The notes under the pieces: generated by a model
Told to the model about the DNA's origin: nothing
Database searches by the model: none
Seen by the model: the letters and a program-made list of their open reading frames with translations, nothing else
Shown: positions 37,340-61,599 of the stretch, in pieces
How positions within the stretch are numbered: the stretch's first letter is position 1
Layout of the letters: each line of letters begins with the position of its first letter
Position numbers and translations under genes: made by a program
Source of the DNA: Ptychodera flava
Lineage: Eukaryota > Hemichordata > Enteropneusta > Ptychoderidae
NCBI RefSeq assembly: GCF_041260155.1
Contig: NC_091944.1
Coordinates: 17,767,772 to 17,831,771 of the forward strand
Direction: 5' to 3'
Length of the DNA: 64,000 bases

Positions 37340-38160
37340 GTATGTATGTGTACAGGGACGTCTTGTGCATGCTATAACCGCATAAGTCACTGCATCATTA
37401 ATACAATTCACCAAAACTTGAAAGAGCAGAGTCGTTGTTAATACGTAATACTATGCGATAATTAAACTATGCATGTGTGAGATACATTGGCTCGCCCATA
37501 GTCTGATGTCGAATTGTTCACTGATATTGAAAAACTGTGTTCAAGCATGCAGCTAGATCCCCCCTCCCCTTTACCAGAAAATTTTGGAAGAATTCACCAT
37601 TTGTTGTGTTTTACTTGTATCTCTACAGTGTGACTGGCACCATTTCGGGGAGGGCTGGTCTCCCCTTGACAAATTACTAAGGGGTGCCAACATGTCAACA
37701 GGAGGGAATCCCCCTGCCTAGATGAAACACTGAATGTTTGATGTATTTCCCAGTGTTTTTGTTCCATTTGTAAAATGCAGTTTCTTTTTCTGCTCCCAAA
37801 ATCAAGGCTAAGTGCTGTGTTCAACTTTTCAACACAGCCTGCTGTGCATGTATGCTAATGTCTAACGGTATTGTTGAACAGTGAATTTCAGTCTCTAAAC
37901 CAAATTTACTTCTTAACAATAACATAGCATATTTTTAACAGTGTTTTTTTTTGTTTGCAAAGCTAATGTTTTGCATTTTTACTTACTTAAGGAGTTGAAG
38001 AAAACTTAGATGATTTCCGAAAGAAAAGTGATGGAAATATCAAAAGATATCATTATTGTCCCTTTCATTGATTTCAGATTCAATGTTAGGATTTGTTCAC
38101 ATTATCAGATGTTGAGTAAGCTGTCTAATAAATCATTCAAGTCATTGTAAGTGTCTCAAG

Positions 38161-39582
38161 ATGAATAATAAGAAGAAAATTGGTGTTACCGCATCCTCCA
38201 TCGTTGGCCTTAAGGCAGAACTTTTCAGAAAGCAAGAACAATTCAAGAAAGAGAAATTAGATAACCAGAATGTCGTCCGTGGTAAGCTCAAACCAAAGAA
38301 GCCCAGCATTTGGAACAAACAGAACACTGGTGTTGAAAAGAGAGCGCAGAAAGACAGGGAGTTGAATGATGAAACCGGCAATGATCTTGACAAATCAAGA
38401 TCTGCCTTGGAGGCAAAGGCAGCTTTGTATGACGAGATGTCCAAGGGGAAGATGTTGCCGGAGGATGATGACCTCTACATGGTTGATTTCACCCAGAAAA
38501 TTATTGACAAACACGGCAGCCGCCGGGAGGGTGGCAGTGATGAGGAAGATATTAACGACAATGATTTATCTGATGCTGCCGACCCCGATGAAGAGTGGGT
38601 TGATTATGTGGACTCGCTGGGCAGATCTAGAAGATGCATGCGCAAGGACTTGGCGTATCTGCAGCAAATGGACCGTGATTTGAAATCATCTTCCAAGCCG
38701 AGTACAGCGGAAGAACCAGATCTGATGTCCCAAGACATGCGCAGGGAGATGCTGCGACAAAAGTGGGAGCAGGAGGAGGAGGCTGCGGCAAAGGCGCCCG
38801 TCGGACCTGTACACTACCAAAACGTGAAGTTCAACGAAGTCCGACACCTTGGCGTCGGTTACTTTGGATTCTCCAAGGAAGAATCAGAACGTCAGAAGCA
38901 GTTTGAACAGTTGGATATGCTGAGGGATGAGACTGTGGAACAGAGGCTTCGCAGGGAGAAGTTGAAAGAGAAGAGGAAAGCAGCCGTCCAAGCAAGACTC
39001 GAGAAAGTCAAACAGAGGAAGAAACTGAAAGGTGACATCATGATTGATTTGGAATCAAAATCTGAGAAAGAAAGGCCAGCTGCGGTAGAGCTGTTGAAAA
39101 GAGACGAGACTCTGCCACAAGCCGCGTCCATGAGACCATGGGACAAAGGAAAGATTACTGCAGGAGAGAAGAAGTCCACAAAACTGTATGATGATCTGAG
39201 AGACCAACGTCCTGCTGAATTTGCTCCCCCAGTGGAGTACTTTAGTGACAGAGTCGCAGTTTCAAAGAAGAAAGAGGATTTCAAGAGTTGGAAATCAAAA
39301 CACCCAGGGCAGCATGATACAGCGAGTGTGGTTGATGGGAAGAGAGATGCGTTAAGCACGCAGTCCAAATTTGGCAAAGGGAGCCCCAGCGGCTTAGGCT
39401 CGTATTCGGACAATGAAAGTCGAGAGAATCCATACGTCTTAGAATCAAATACAGCCAGGTATCCAGGAGATGGACACTTCCAGGACCATGCCTTACACAG
39501 TGAGCGTCAACAGCAAAATCAGAACACATCACTTGATGATGCCTTGTCTTATTTCAGACAGATGACAGGTAACACTAGGTAG
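38161..39582 (+). CDS. CCDC174: CCDC174, single coding exon
   Basis: Coiled-coil domain-containing protein 174 is a nuclear protein reported to associate with exon-junction-complex components. The 473-residue length fits the human protein (467). Seen: the N terminus with VTASSIVGLKAELFRKQEQF and basic KPKKPSIW; an acidic stretch EEDINDNDLSDAADPDEEW (about 125-145); the family hallmark VDYVDSLGRSRRCMRKDLAY (about 147-166); a Lys/Arg/Glu-rich coiled coil at about 240-300; GVGYFGFSKEE before it. The C-terminal third is low-complexity and polar. The coding region lacks introns here, whereas vertebrate CCDC174 is split. The start is the first Met in frame, after a plausible 5' UTR splice acceptor. 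Confidence 0.93.
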   Translation: MNNKKKIGVTASSIVGLKAELFRKQEQFKKEKLDNQNVVRGKLKPKKPSIWNKQNTGVEKRAQKDRELNDETGNDLDKSRSALEAKAALYDEMSKGKMLPEDDDLYMVDFTQKIIDKHGSRREGGSDEEDINDNDLSDAADPDEEWVDYVDSLGRSRRCMRKDLAYLQQMDRDLKSSSKPSTAEEPDLMSQDMRREMLRQKWEQEEEAAAKAPVGPVHYQNVKFNEVRHLGVGYFGFSKEESERQKQFEQLDMLRDETVEQRLRREKLKEKRKAAVQARLEKVKQRKKLKGDIMIDLESKSEKERPAAVELLKRDETLPQAASMRPWDKGKITAGEKKSTKLYDDLRDQRPAEFAPPVEYFSDRVAVSKKKEDFKSWKSKHPGQHDTASVVDGKRDALSTQSKFGKGSPSGLGSYSDNESRENPYVLESNTARYPGDGHFQDHALHSERQQQNQNTSLDDALSYFRQMTGNTR

Positions 39583-40215
39583 TATCTCTAACTATCCAAT
39601 AATCCCAACAAACTTTCCATCTCATTGTAAACAAAATTGATGATTGCTATGACGATTTTGTTTTTACTACTACCTTGTCTGTATAAATTTGGTTACAACC
39701 TCAGCTTACATAGTTTGCTTATAAAGTGCCAGAAAGCAATGAACTTGTTTACATGTATGTCTTCTGGAAATCTCGCCAAAGACATTGCATGTGACAGTGC
39801 TCAAAGTTTTGACATGTTGTACGCTGATATTTGTTTGCATGGGAGAGCCATTTTAGAACAATAACATGTGCTGAAAGCCTACTTGACCATGATTATTTTA
39901 TATTACCGGTATATTATATCGGTACATGTAGATTGATGTTGCAGATACAGCAATCTGATTGGTCGAGGCGGGAAAATAATCATGTTATATTCACGATATT
40001 GCATAGATGCTCTCAGATGGAAAAAAGTTCCTTTTTGATGTTTCATGCCAGAATTTTGAAATACTGTTAATGGCCATACACCACCTCAGCAATGGGTTAT
40101 ACCACTTGGTTTTGACCAATGCACTAAATATACATACTCGCTATCATTTCTGCATTAGGTGAACTTGTCAAAATCTCGTGGTATACCCATCTCTGTGGGG
40201 AGCTTTATTGTTTAA
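39583..40215. other. CCDC174 3' flank
   Basis: AT-rich 3' untranslated and spacer DNA. No further gene. A clear polyadenylation signal was not pinned down. Confidence 0.5.
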
Positions 40216-40400
40216 AGGTATACTGTCACCTGTTCCAATTTTGCCACAGTTACCATGGAAAGAGAAAAGCTAACCAATCACAGTTTTTAAGCGGATGGCC
40301 ACTTTTTAACAACAGCGCCCTCACGTTGGCATTTTGAATACCAAGGAACGCCCCTTTGACCATATATGGGCATATTTAGGTTACAGGTGACGGTATACCT
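40216..40400. mobile_element. TTAA/AGGTATAC MITE, copy 2
   Basis: Exact TTAA on both sides. TIRs AGGTATACTGTCACCTGT and ACAGGTGACGGTATACCT. The interior matches 11180-11337 with an extra stretch containing AGCGGATGGCCAC. Confidence 0.9.
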
Positions 40401-40715
40401 TTAAATAATACTGGATTAAAGCACAACCATTGTCTTTGTGTGGTATCAGCACACCCCTATGCCACCTATATATCTCATGATTCTTGCTTTGTAAGTCATG
40501 AAGTAAAACAACAACAGACTTCAATTCAAGACTCTGAACCCTCTTTCAAGCATCAATGCCAAAGTTTTCCAAGCAAGTGAGAGGAAAATTAAAAACAAGT
40601 GAGAAGCTACATACTATTCTCTGTTGATGTAACTGAAGTAAGTGTTGAATGTCTCAGGAAATGATATAAAATCCATATGTGGTGTGTAATTTCTATCATC
40701 TTTTGGCATATGATG

Positions 40716-40970
40716 TTCTCATGGGAAATTACTGTGCTTGATTTTGAAAGCAGAGCATTATAAATAATAACACAAATTACTTCCAGTAAAAAGTGATATA
40801 ACATCTGTTAAGTTTCATGAATCTAGCAATCATCAGACTGATGATGATTTCATCAATGTCTGAAGATTGCAGGATGCATGAAACAGCTATTACTTTGTAC
40901 TTAAAGTAATGTGTGTTATCATTTACAGAGCTCAGCTCTTAGCATCAAGCACAGTAATTTCCCATGAAGA
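40716..40970. mobile_element. Fold-back element with nested hairpin
   Basis: Outer arms 40716-40782 and 40904-40970 are inverted copies (left TTCTCATGGGAAATTACTGT, right ACAGTAATTTCCCATGAAGA). Between them 40812-40884 folds into a second hairpin (GCAATCATCAGAC with GTCTGAAGATTGC), so the whole 255 bp is nearly symmetrical. It borders the long TA tract. Confidence 0.75.
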
Positions 40971-40973
40971 CAT

Positions 40974-41124
<151 letters not shown>

Positions 41125-41149
41125 TCAGGGCAGATCTCCAATGGATCAT

Positions 41150-41940
41150 AAACGGATTAATAAATGGAAAAATGGAAAATTGTTGAAAAGAAGCATGCAG
41201 ACACCTTGGTTATTTTATTTCGTCTAGACTTAGATGTATTTCTTGTGTACAACGTTTCACTCTATAACTAGAGCTTCTTCAGGTGCATCTTAAGAGAGTG
41301 ATGAAATGTACAGATCTCAGTATGCTTATAAATTGTAAGATACAGTGGAATTTGTTTATTTTAGCATACACAGAAGTTAGATGAATATTTTTTAAATCTT
41401 CAAAATATACATTGCTTGTGTCGAAGACTTTGAAACTATAGTGTATGATGCTAGGATAGAACTGGATTTGACTAAATAAACATTATATTTCAATCTGGAT
41501 TGGAAAGAAATGTGTAACATAGAGAAAAGAACATACCTGACAAGCTATAGGACTTATCTTGGTGATGATGTGTGATGGAAAAAAGTATGAGTGACAACAA
41601 AGGAAAATCCGGACTTATTCAGTTTGGTAGGGTGTATAGAGGGCGCTCTACAGGTAATCGCAAAGGAGTGTTGCAAAATGTTTATTTTCTAATGTTTACT
41701 CCATGGTGTGTGACAGTCTAGAAGTTGTTTGCGAAATTCGTCACCCTTTTTGTCAACCTGTATGATGCCTATGATTGAAACATCATAAAATGTGACGCTA
41801 CAGGGGTGTCTTTTTGTATGATGTATCTTGGTAAGATGGTTATTGAAGTGAAGCCTAAGTGTGGTCGTGGTTTCACCAATTGAAATGTCGTACACAAGAA
41901 ATACATCACAAGTTTAAACCAAATTACTAGTGACAGTGTG
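41150..41940 (-). mobile_element. Penelope-like retroelement relic
   Basis: On the minus strand, GIY-YIG-endonuclease-like fragments (IGETTTTLRLHFNNHLTKI, KDTPVASHF) near 41740-41935 match the C-terminal endonuclease of Penelope-like elements. Below them, at 41248-41282, lies a hammerhead-ribozyme-like core of the kind known in Penelope terminal repeats. The element is broken and much of it is missing; the reverse transcriptase was not found. It looks old. Confidence 0.6.
41248..41282 (-). ncRNA. Hammerhead-ribozyme-like core in the Penelope relic
   Basis: Minus strand: CTGAAGA (consensus CUGANGA), a stem-loop CTCTA-GTTA-TAGAG, then GAAAC, then GTTGTA, which can form the two-base-pair stem III seen in Penelope minimal hammerheads with cleavage after GUA. 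Stem I pairing is poor and one base is bulged in stem II, so activity is doubtful. Confidence 0.4.
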
Positions 41941-41952
41941 ATATATACATAC

Positions 41953-42102
<150 letters not shown>

Positions 42103-42702
42103 AATACTTTGATTGCAGTCATGCATTCTATTTCTTTTTGTACAGTGTCAATGGTGTTAGCTATTCCCCAAAATTTGCAGTCTTTTAATAGACTGTATCT
42201 TCAAATCCTTAAATTTAACAGGTGATGCAAGCATTATAACGGCCAAATGCAAATTGATTTGGTGGATGAGAATTTAAATTTCCTAGGGATAGGCTGTAAC
42301 CCGGAGTATGATAAAAACACAGACTTGGAATGGTGTCAATGATTTGACATGAAGATACGTATAGATCTTCAGTATTTATTTGACAATCCTTGTAAAACAC
42401 AATTATTTACAATGAACAATTTCTCTTGCAAAATACAGCTGTGTTTATTTATTTTTTATTGACTCACGGTCCTTTTGTGGAGTGACTGGTTCACTTTATC
42501 ATTTTTACCATGGAATGTAAGTGAGTCTTTGTAGTTAAATGGGTATTAGATATTCGTTTTGTTTATTAAATTCTCTTCATGACTTGAACCAACCCAAATA
42601 AACTTTCTTTATTGGAGTCAACCATCCAGTCCTTCTAAAATATCACTTTGTACTAACTATTGCTCTATTTTCCAACCTTAATAGCACTATTCAGGGTTAC
42701 AG

Positions 42703-42950
42703 GTTTGTTACTGAATAGAGTTGCGCGTGCGACATCGGACATGGCTTCTTGAAATGTGGACAAATTTTATTAATGTTTCATGCCTGGCAGTTTTTACAGC
42801 TTGTACTCTGAGTCGTGAATAAGTCTTTTAGTATTCATTGTTACACTAGCAGCCGCCTACTAAGATGTACTTTTGTCATTCTTACATGCGCAATTTCCAA
42901 AGGTGCATTCAAAAAATGCAGACAAATATTTATTTTTGCATATTAGTGAG
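42703..42950. repeat. Dispersed repeat, copy 2 (inverted relative to 28950-29165)
   Basis: It shares GTTTGTTACTGAATAGAGTT, GCGACATCGGACATGG and GCAGACAAATATTTATTTTT with the complement of the other copy. Function and ends unknown. Confidence 0.65.
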
Positions 42951-43452
42951 AGAACGATGACGCCAATTGTGAACAGCCATAAATGAATGGAAGTCTGTAT
43001 TTTATAATCTGAGGGTGTCAGACTGTGCGAGCCCGAAACATATGTCTAGCATCAAGTTCTTTGTCTGTGATATTTGAAATAGTAAATTTGCATATGCAGG
43101 AACTCCCATTGTCAGTCTACGATAACGCCATATAAGGAAAGCTAATTAAATATTTATGAGTAAACTTATTAGCCAATCAGCAAGCTGCCTTTCAAGGCTT
43201 TATTGCGATTTTACACATATCTCCACAAAAACCTTTCTGTCGATTGTCTTGATTGGCGGAAAATGGCACAATGTATTTGTATGCATGCCTTTGTGATGCT
43301 GTACTATCATGGTAGGTAGTGATTTTTATTTGCAGAGCCTAATACCTATTCTAGACTAAATGTACTGTGTTTTGACCATCAAAGATAAGAGAAAATAGTA
43401 AAATTAAGTTTTCCCCATTGCATTGTGGCTATGTTGATTGCTAGCTGTTTCA

Positions 43453-43770
43453 GGCCGAACAAAAAAAAAAGTTGTGCTGTTCCAATATACCGACCTACCC
43501 TATTTTTACCTGCCGACCCTAAACTTTTTAGAGCTACGTAAACACGGAAATAAAAAACGAAAGAAAAACCCGTAAAATCACGCGTTCATTACTTGGCATT
43601 TGATTTTTGCTTGAACCAGGATGTCTTTTATATTTATATTCCTTTTTATGTATGATACATATTTCTTGAAATGTTGTGGCCAGTGTTTGACCGTCCTGAA
43701 CCCCTGAAAATGCCGACCTATTTTTGAAAACCATGTTAACGGAACAGCACAATTTATTTGTTTTTCGGCC
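43453..43770. mobile_element. 318-bp TIR element with GGCCGAA ends
   Basis: GGCCGAACAAAAAAAAAAGT then TGTGCTGTTCC at the left mirrors GGAACAGCACAATTTATTTG then TTTTTCGGCC at the right (about 30 bp). The interior has CGACCTACCC motifs also found at 3412-3550. No coding capacity. Confidence 0.82.
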
Positions 43771-43833
43771 CCATCAGTCTGGCCTTATGTTTTCAAATGT
43801 TCGGCGAGTGAAACCCCAGACTTGAAAATGTCT

Positions 43834-57612
<13,779 letters not shown>

Positions 57613-58667
57613 ATTGATGTGTTCGCTTACGATATTAACTGATGAATGTTAAACTTTTGTTGACCGAGTTCTTTTTGGCGAGAGGCCTGTGCTTGGAGCG
57701 GTTGTTGCTTTCAAACGGAGTTGGATATTACTATACCGGGCCAATTCCGATCACGAAGAGTCTGCATGTTGCATCAGACAAAGTGCATGCACCGCATCAT
57801 GGTCGGTTATCTCAACAAACAGACAAAAAGAGGTGCGCGGGAATTGGCTTGGCTGTATCATATCAGACTTAAAAATCCACTTATGTGACACGATTTATAT
57901 GAATATCGGGGTTAAAGGGCTGGTATCGCTAGTAAAGGAACCTATGGCAACTATATAACACCTGGTATTTGGACCTCGGACGAACGCTACGCATGTATTT
58001 TGTAAATTTGAATGATGAGTAAAAAATGACTGCCAAGGTTATACTATGACCGTGTATCCGAAGATCAATTGACCAAGCCCTTTATAGTAGAACCAAGCAC
58101 CACGTCGAAACTGAACTTGGTATATGACTATATTCACGGTCCCTCCACAATTAGATTATTGTGTATTTTATGGAAAAGGGCGTTATTTTGGAGCCAGGGG
58201 AATGGTTTAACTCCAACTCTCACATTTTCAGCTTTTTTCAGTTTATCGAGAAAACTCACTGCACAACTCACAGAGACGTATCAGTGTATGTCTCACTTCA
58301 CTCATATGATAAATGCTGTTTCTTAACAACGGCAGGATTTCTGCACAGAGTAACGTAGATCCAATTCTATTCAAAGAAAAATTACAAAAAGTACACCTTC
58401 GTCAATGTTGAGAGCATTAGGTTTTCAGAACACAAGCCAAGTGTTGGCGGATTTTCATCATGTGATTTAAAACTCAATCCTAACGATCAGCCCAAAAGGT
58501 GTTCAAAGGTGACGTTTGTTCTCTCATTAGCCTTTTAACCACCTGATTGTTGTACATCCAGATTCTTTTCTATCACCATGGTGAGTGGAAGTAGGCCTAC
58601 ATACATGGACACTGAAATGCAAGGGTACATCGTGGAGCTAAAGGGCTCAAATAATTGACCAGGAATC

Positions 58668-58940
58668 CTTTGACATCTGTGCGTTTCGTATGTGCGCAGT
58701 CATACGCTTGCATTTATGATCAACATAAACGTAAAGTGAAAAGAGTGAAAAAATAGGGGTTCCGAACTTTCAAAATTCACAAAAATCGCAGTACGGAAGA
58801 TAGTACTTTGACATCTTGCGTTTCGTATGTGCGCAGTTATACGCTTGCATTTATAATCAAAATAAACGTAAAGTGAAAAGAGTGAAAAAATAGGGGTTCC
58901 GAACTTTCAAATTCACAAAAATCGCAGTACGGAAGATAGT
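58668..58940. repeat. Tandem duplication, about 138-bp unit, two near-identical copies
   Basis: Each unit starts CTTTGACATCT and contains GCGTTTCGTATGTGCGCAGT and AAATAGGGGTTCCGAACTTT. Only a handful of differences separate them, so the event is recent. It lies between the dipeptidase promoter and the partial second dipeptidase copy. Confidence 0.9.
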
Positions 58941-59654
58941 CAGTCAAAACTTTCAAATAAAACTGCAAAAGAAATTGTACACGTGACTGGTCTTTGCACG
59001 GCAAGTAATCGTTAACCTGTGGAGGGAGACTTTTTATACTGTGCGTATTGCTAATCTCTGACCCATCATCACCGGGGCAATAGCATAGCATGATGCAATA
59101 ATTTGACAAGTGTTTGCGTTTGTACAAGATGCTTATAGGTACACAGTATGATATAGTTTGATTATTTCAAGCCGGGTATAAATTTAATGGCCATGAATAG
59201 CGATAGATTTAACTTTTGAACACAATGTTTGGACAATTCTAAAGTACCAGTTTGGCAAAAAAAATACGTGTTTTTGTCAACTTAATTTGTACAACATAGC
59301 TATATCACGTAACGACTGCCCAGAGTATTCTCTAGGTGAGATAATCACGACACATAATTACAACATACCAGCTACATCTTTGGAAACGTATTCCAGGAAT
59401 CTTTCTGTGGCACATACACAACTGGAGTAAAATATCACTATCACTATGCCACCATTGTTTTTCTGGAAAGTAATATTAGAGTAGGGATACGAACAGATAG
59501 ACAAAATGGCAAACATAGCCGTTTCATTAGCTTATGTGCGTTCATAGGGTACGTCACAGTAACATATTACATGGCCGTTTTCAGTGCTGTAACAACGGGT
59601 CAATACTAATAATAATTCTAATAGTGACTTTAATAGTAATGGTAATAGTAATGC

Positions 59655-59667
59655 TAGTAGTAGTAAT

Positions 59668-59717
<50 letters not shown>

Positions 59718-59720
59718 TAG
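59655..59720. repeat. (AGC)n(AGT)n trinucleotide repeat
   Basis: About 11 AGC units then about 6 AGT units, with further TAATAG units on the left. Confidence 0.95.
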
Positions 59721-60079
59721 TTCAAACCATCGTTTATTCACTATATACATTAAATTGTACAAAGACTATATAAATCAGAAAACGGAAACTGATTTCCAAA
59801 AAAAGGAGAAAAATGACGGGGAAACCTGCGAAATACAGTGAATTTACAAATATTACAATATAAGTACAGAAAAATCGAGGTGAGTTACGTCAAAAAAACG
59901 AAATCCCGATGACGAAAGATATTTGAGGTACAGGTACGTAGTACTGGTTGTAATTATTATTTTTGTTGTTGTTGTTGGACCAGTGCAACCCTACCACTAA
60001 TTCCAATTATGCTACTCATTTGTATTTACTGTCATTAGATTTCAACTTAATCATTCTGATTAACTATTCCTCTAATTGT

Positions 60080-60410
60080 TTGTTTTACCATTCACCTTAC
60101 CATTCATCTTACCACTGTTTTACTATTCACCTTACCATTTACCTTAGCATTATTTTACAATTCACTTTAAAAATGTTTTACCATTCACCTTACCATTGTT
60201 TACCATTCACCTTACCATTCACCTTACCACTACCATTGTTTTTCCAATTCACTTTAATATGTTTTACCTTTCACCTTACCATTCACTTTACCATTGTTTT
60301 AATCATCATCTTTCCATTGTCTTACTATTCACCTTACCATGGTTTTACCACCCACCCTGTCACTGTTTTACGATTTACCTTACCATTGTCTTACCATTCA
60401 CCTTACCAAA
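60080..60410. repeat. (TTACCATTCACC)n minisatellite abutting a splice donor
   Basis: About 25 diverged units of TTACCATTCACC or TTACCATTGTTT. On the minus strand the unit reads GGTAAGGTGAAT, and the array starts at the donor (TTG|GTAAGG) of the 177-nt exon of the partial dipeptidase copy. Confidence 0.85.
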
Positions 60411-60834
60411 CTCACTAAGACACCAGAGGGAACATTTCGTGAGTTGTTCCGGACTGCCCTGGCACAAGAATGGCTGAAAACCACCTGAGCCTGGGCGACG
60501 CGCAAGACAGCGTGCATTGTGGCATAAGCAACGTGAGGTATATCGACCAACATACCTATGCTGTTCATTTCAAGGATCATATCATTAATGAGAATGGAAT
60601 CGTACATTGGTACAAATATACGAATAAACAAAAACTAAACGAATTTGATGTTGACAGTGTCGCCTGCCAGCTTCTCTTAAATTATTTTTCTCTTCTTTTG
60701 GCATTGATTGGAAAACACGAACTCGAAAACATCTTTGGAGAGATTTGTATCATATTATGCATCACTTTAATCATTTTTTTCCAGATGCATAATGCCTACT
60801 TTGGAAGATTCGTATGATTCGATACACACATACA

Positions 60835-60970
60835 TAGATAGATACACATTGCATGGATAGATACATAGATGCACTCATAGATGCACTCATACGTACATAC
60901 ATACCATACATACATACATACATACATACATACATACATACATACATACATACATACATACATACATACA

Positions 60971-61003
<33 letters not shown>
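60835..61003. repeat. (CATA)n microsatellite
   Basis: Nearly pure TACA/CATA from 60895 to 60998 with GATA-like units to the left. Within the intron between the first two blocks of the partial dipeptidase. Confidence 0.97.
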
Positions 61004-61599
61004 GTGAATTTTATCAGTTTGTCATGGCAACGTGATACTTACAAACCCCCAAACACACAAATAAAAGAAAGAATACATGTATATGAATTCTTGGACAGTC
61101 ACCAACTGCACATTTGTGCCTTGTGTACTTACCCTGACCTATTACTACCCTCAGCCTCAAGTGTTGGGCGGAAAATGCCCCGAATACATGTCTCGGCAAC
61201 GTTTGCATACGGGCAGTTCTTCATAACAGGTTGTTCATGCACCCAAAACCTCTTGAGAAAGGTCAATGGTTCATCTCTGTGTCTTAGTCGTGTCACACAG
61301 TCAACAAATTAAGTGTTGGAAATTGTCAACGCAATTTTACAAAGCTTCGGCAACTTTACCCCGTCTTTCAGTTTTATCACTCGACGATGTTTTCTCATTA
61401 GATTTCTGTTCAGATTCTGTGTTCTGCGTCTAAGTAACAATTGGAGAATCCCGATTCTATATTCCTTATAGAGAAGCAAGGCTAAGGTCTTTTGTCGATG
61501 ACATCAGCCTTACCTTTCCCCACTCGCTGAGATCCCCAAACTCTGAGTTATCATTCATGTCACTATTTTCGACCCTGTGCAGTAAAACAAACAACTTAA

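Larger units (their letters stand above)
59369..61574 (-). pseudogene. Partial second membrane dipeptidase (equivalent of exons 5, 6 and 7)
   Basis: Three blocks match the complete gene next door: 61574-61514 (VENSDMNDNSEFGDLSEWGK), 60583-60407 (MILEMNSIGMLVDIPHVAYA ... NVPSGVLVSL) and 59462-59369 (KNNGGIVIVIFYSSCVCATE ...). Sizes are 61, 177 and 94 nt against 67, 177 and 94 in the neighbour, same phases, no stop inside. Zinc-ligand histidines in DIPHV and FSHS are kept. Odd points: the intron before 60583 ends TTAAT rather than AG, so the acceptor is not canonical, and no equivalents of exons 8-10 were found between 59369 and the next gene. Exons 1-4 are not seen up to the window end. A partial tandem duplicate decaying after loss of splicing is most likely; a live gene with an unusual acceptor and distant exons is the alternative. 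Confidence 0.7.

Noticed and set aside
38142-39532. Minus-strand and alternative-frame ORFs across CCDC174
   Set aside because: They are shadows of the real 473-codon frame.
40812-40884. Second hammerhead ribozyme (CTGATGA present)
   Set aside because: No GAAA follows at a suitable distance; the sequence is better explained as the inner hairpin of the fold-back element.
58837-59127. Possible exon 8 equivalent of the partial dipeptidase (frame with PGDDGSEISN)
   Set aside because: The GADYDGV-type motif and neighbouring HIEYIV-type sequence are absent; the similarity is limited to a few Gly/Asp residues.
60771-61035. Frames with MYVCMYVC and HTYIHTYI
   Set aside because: They are translations of the CATA microsatellite.
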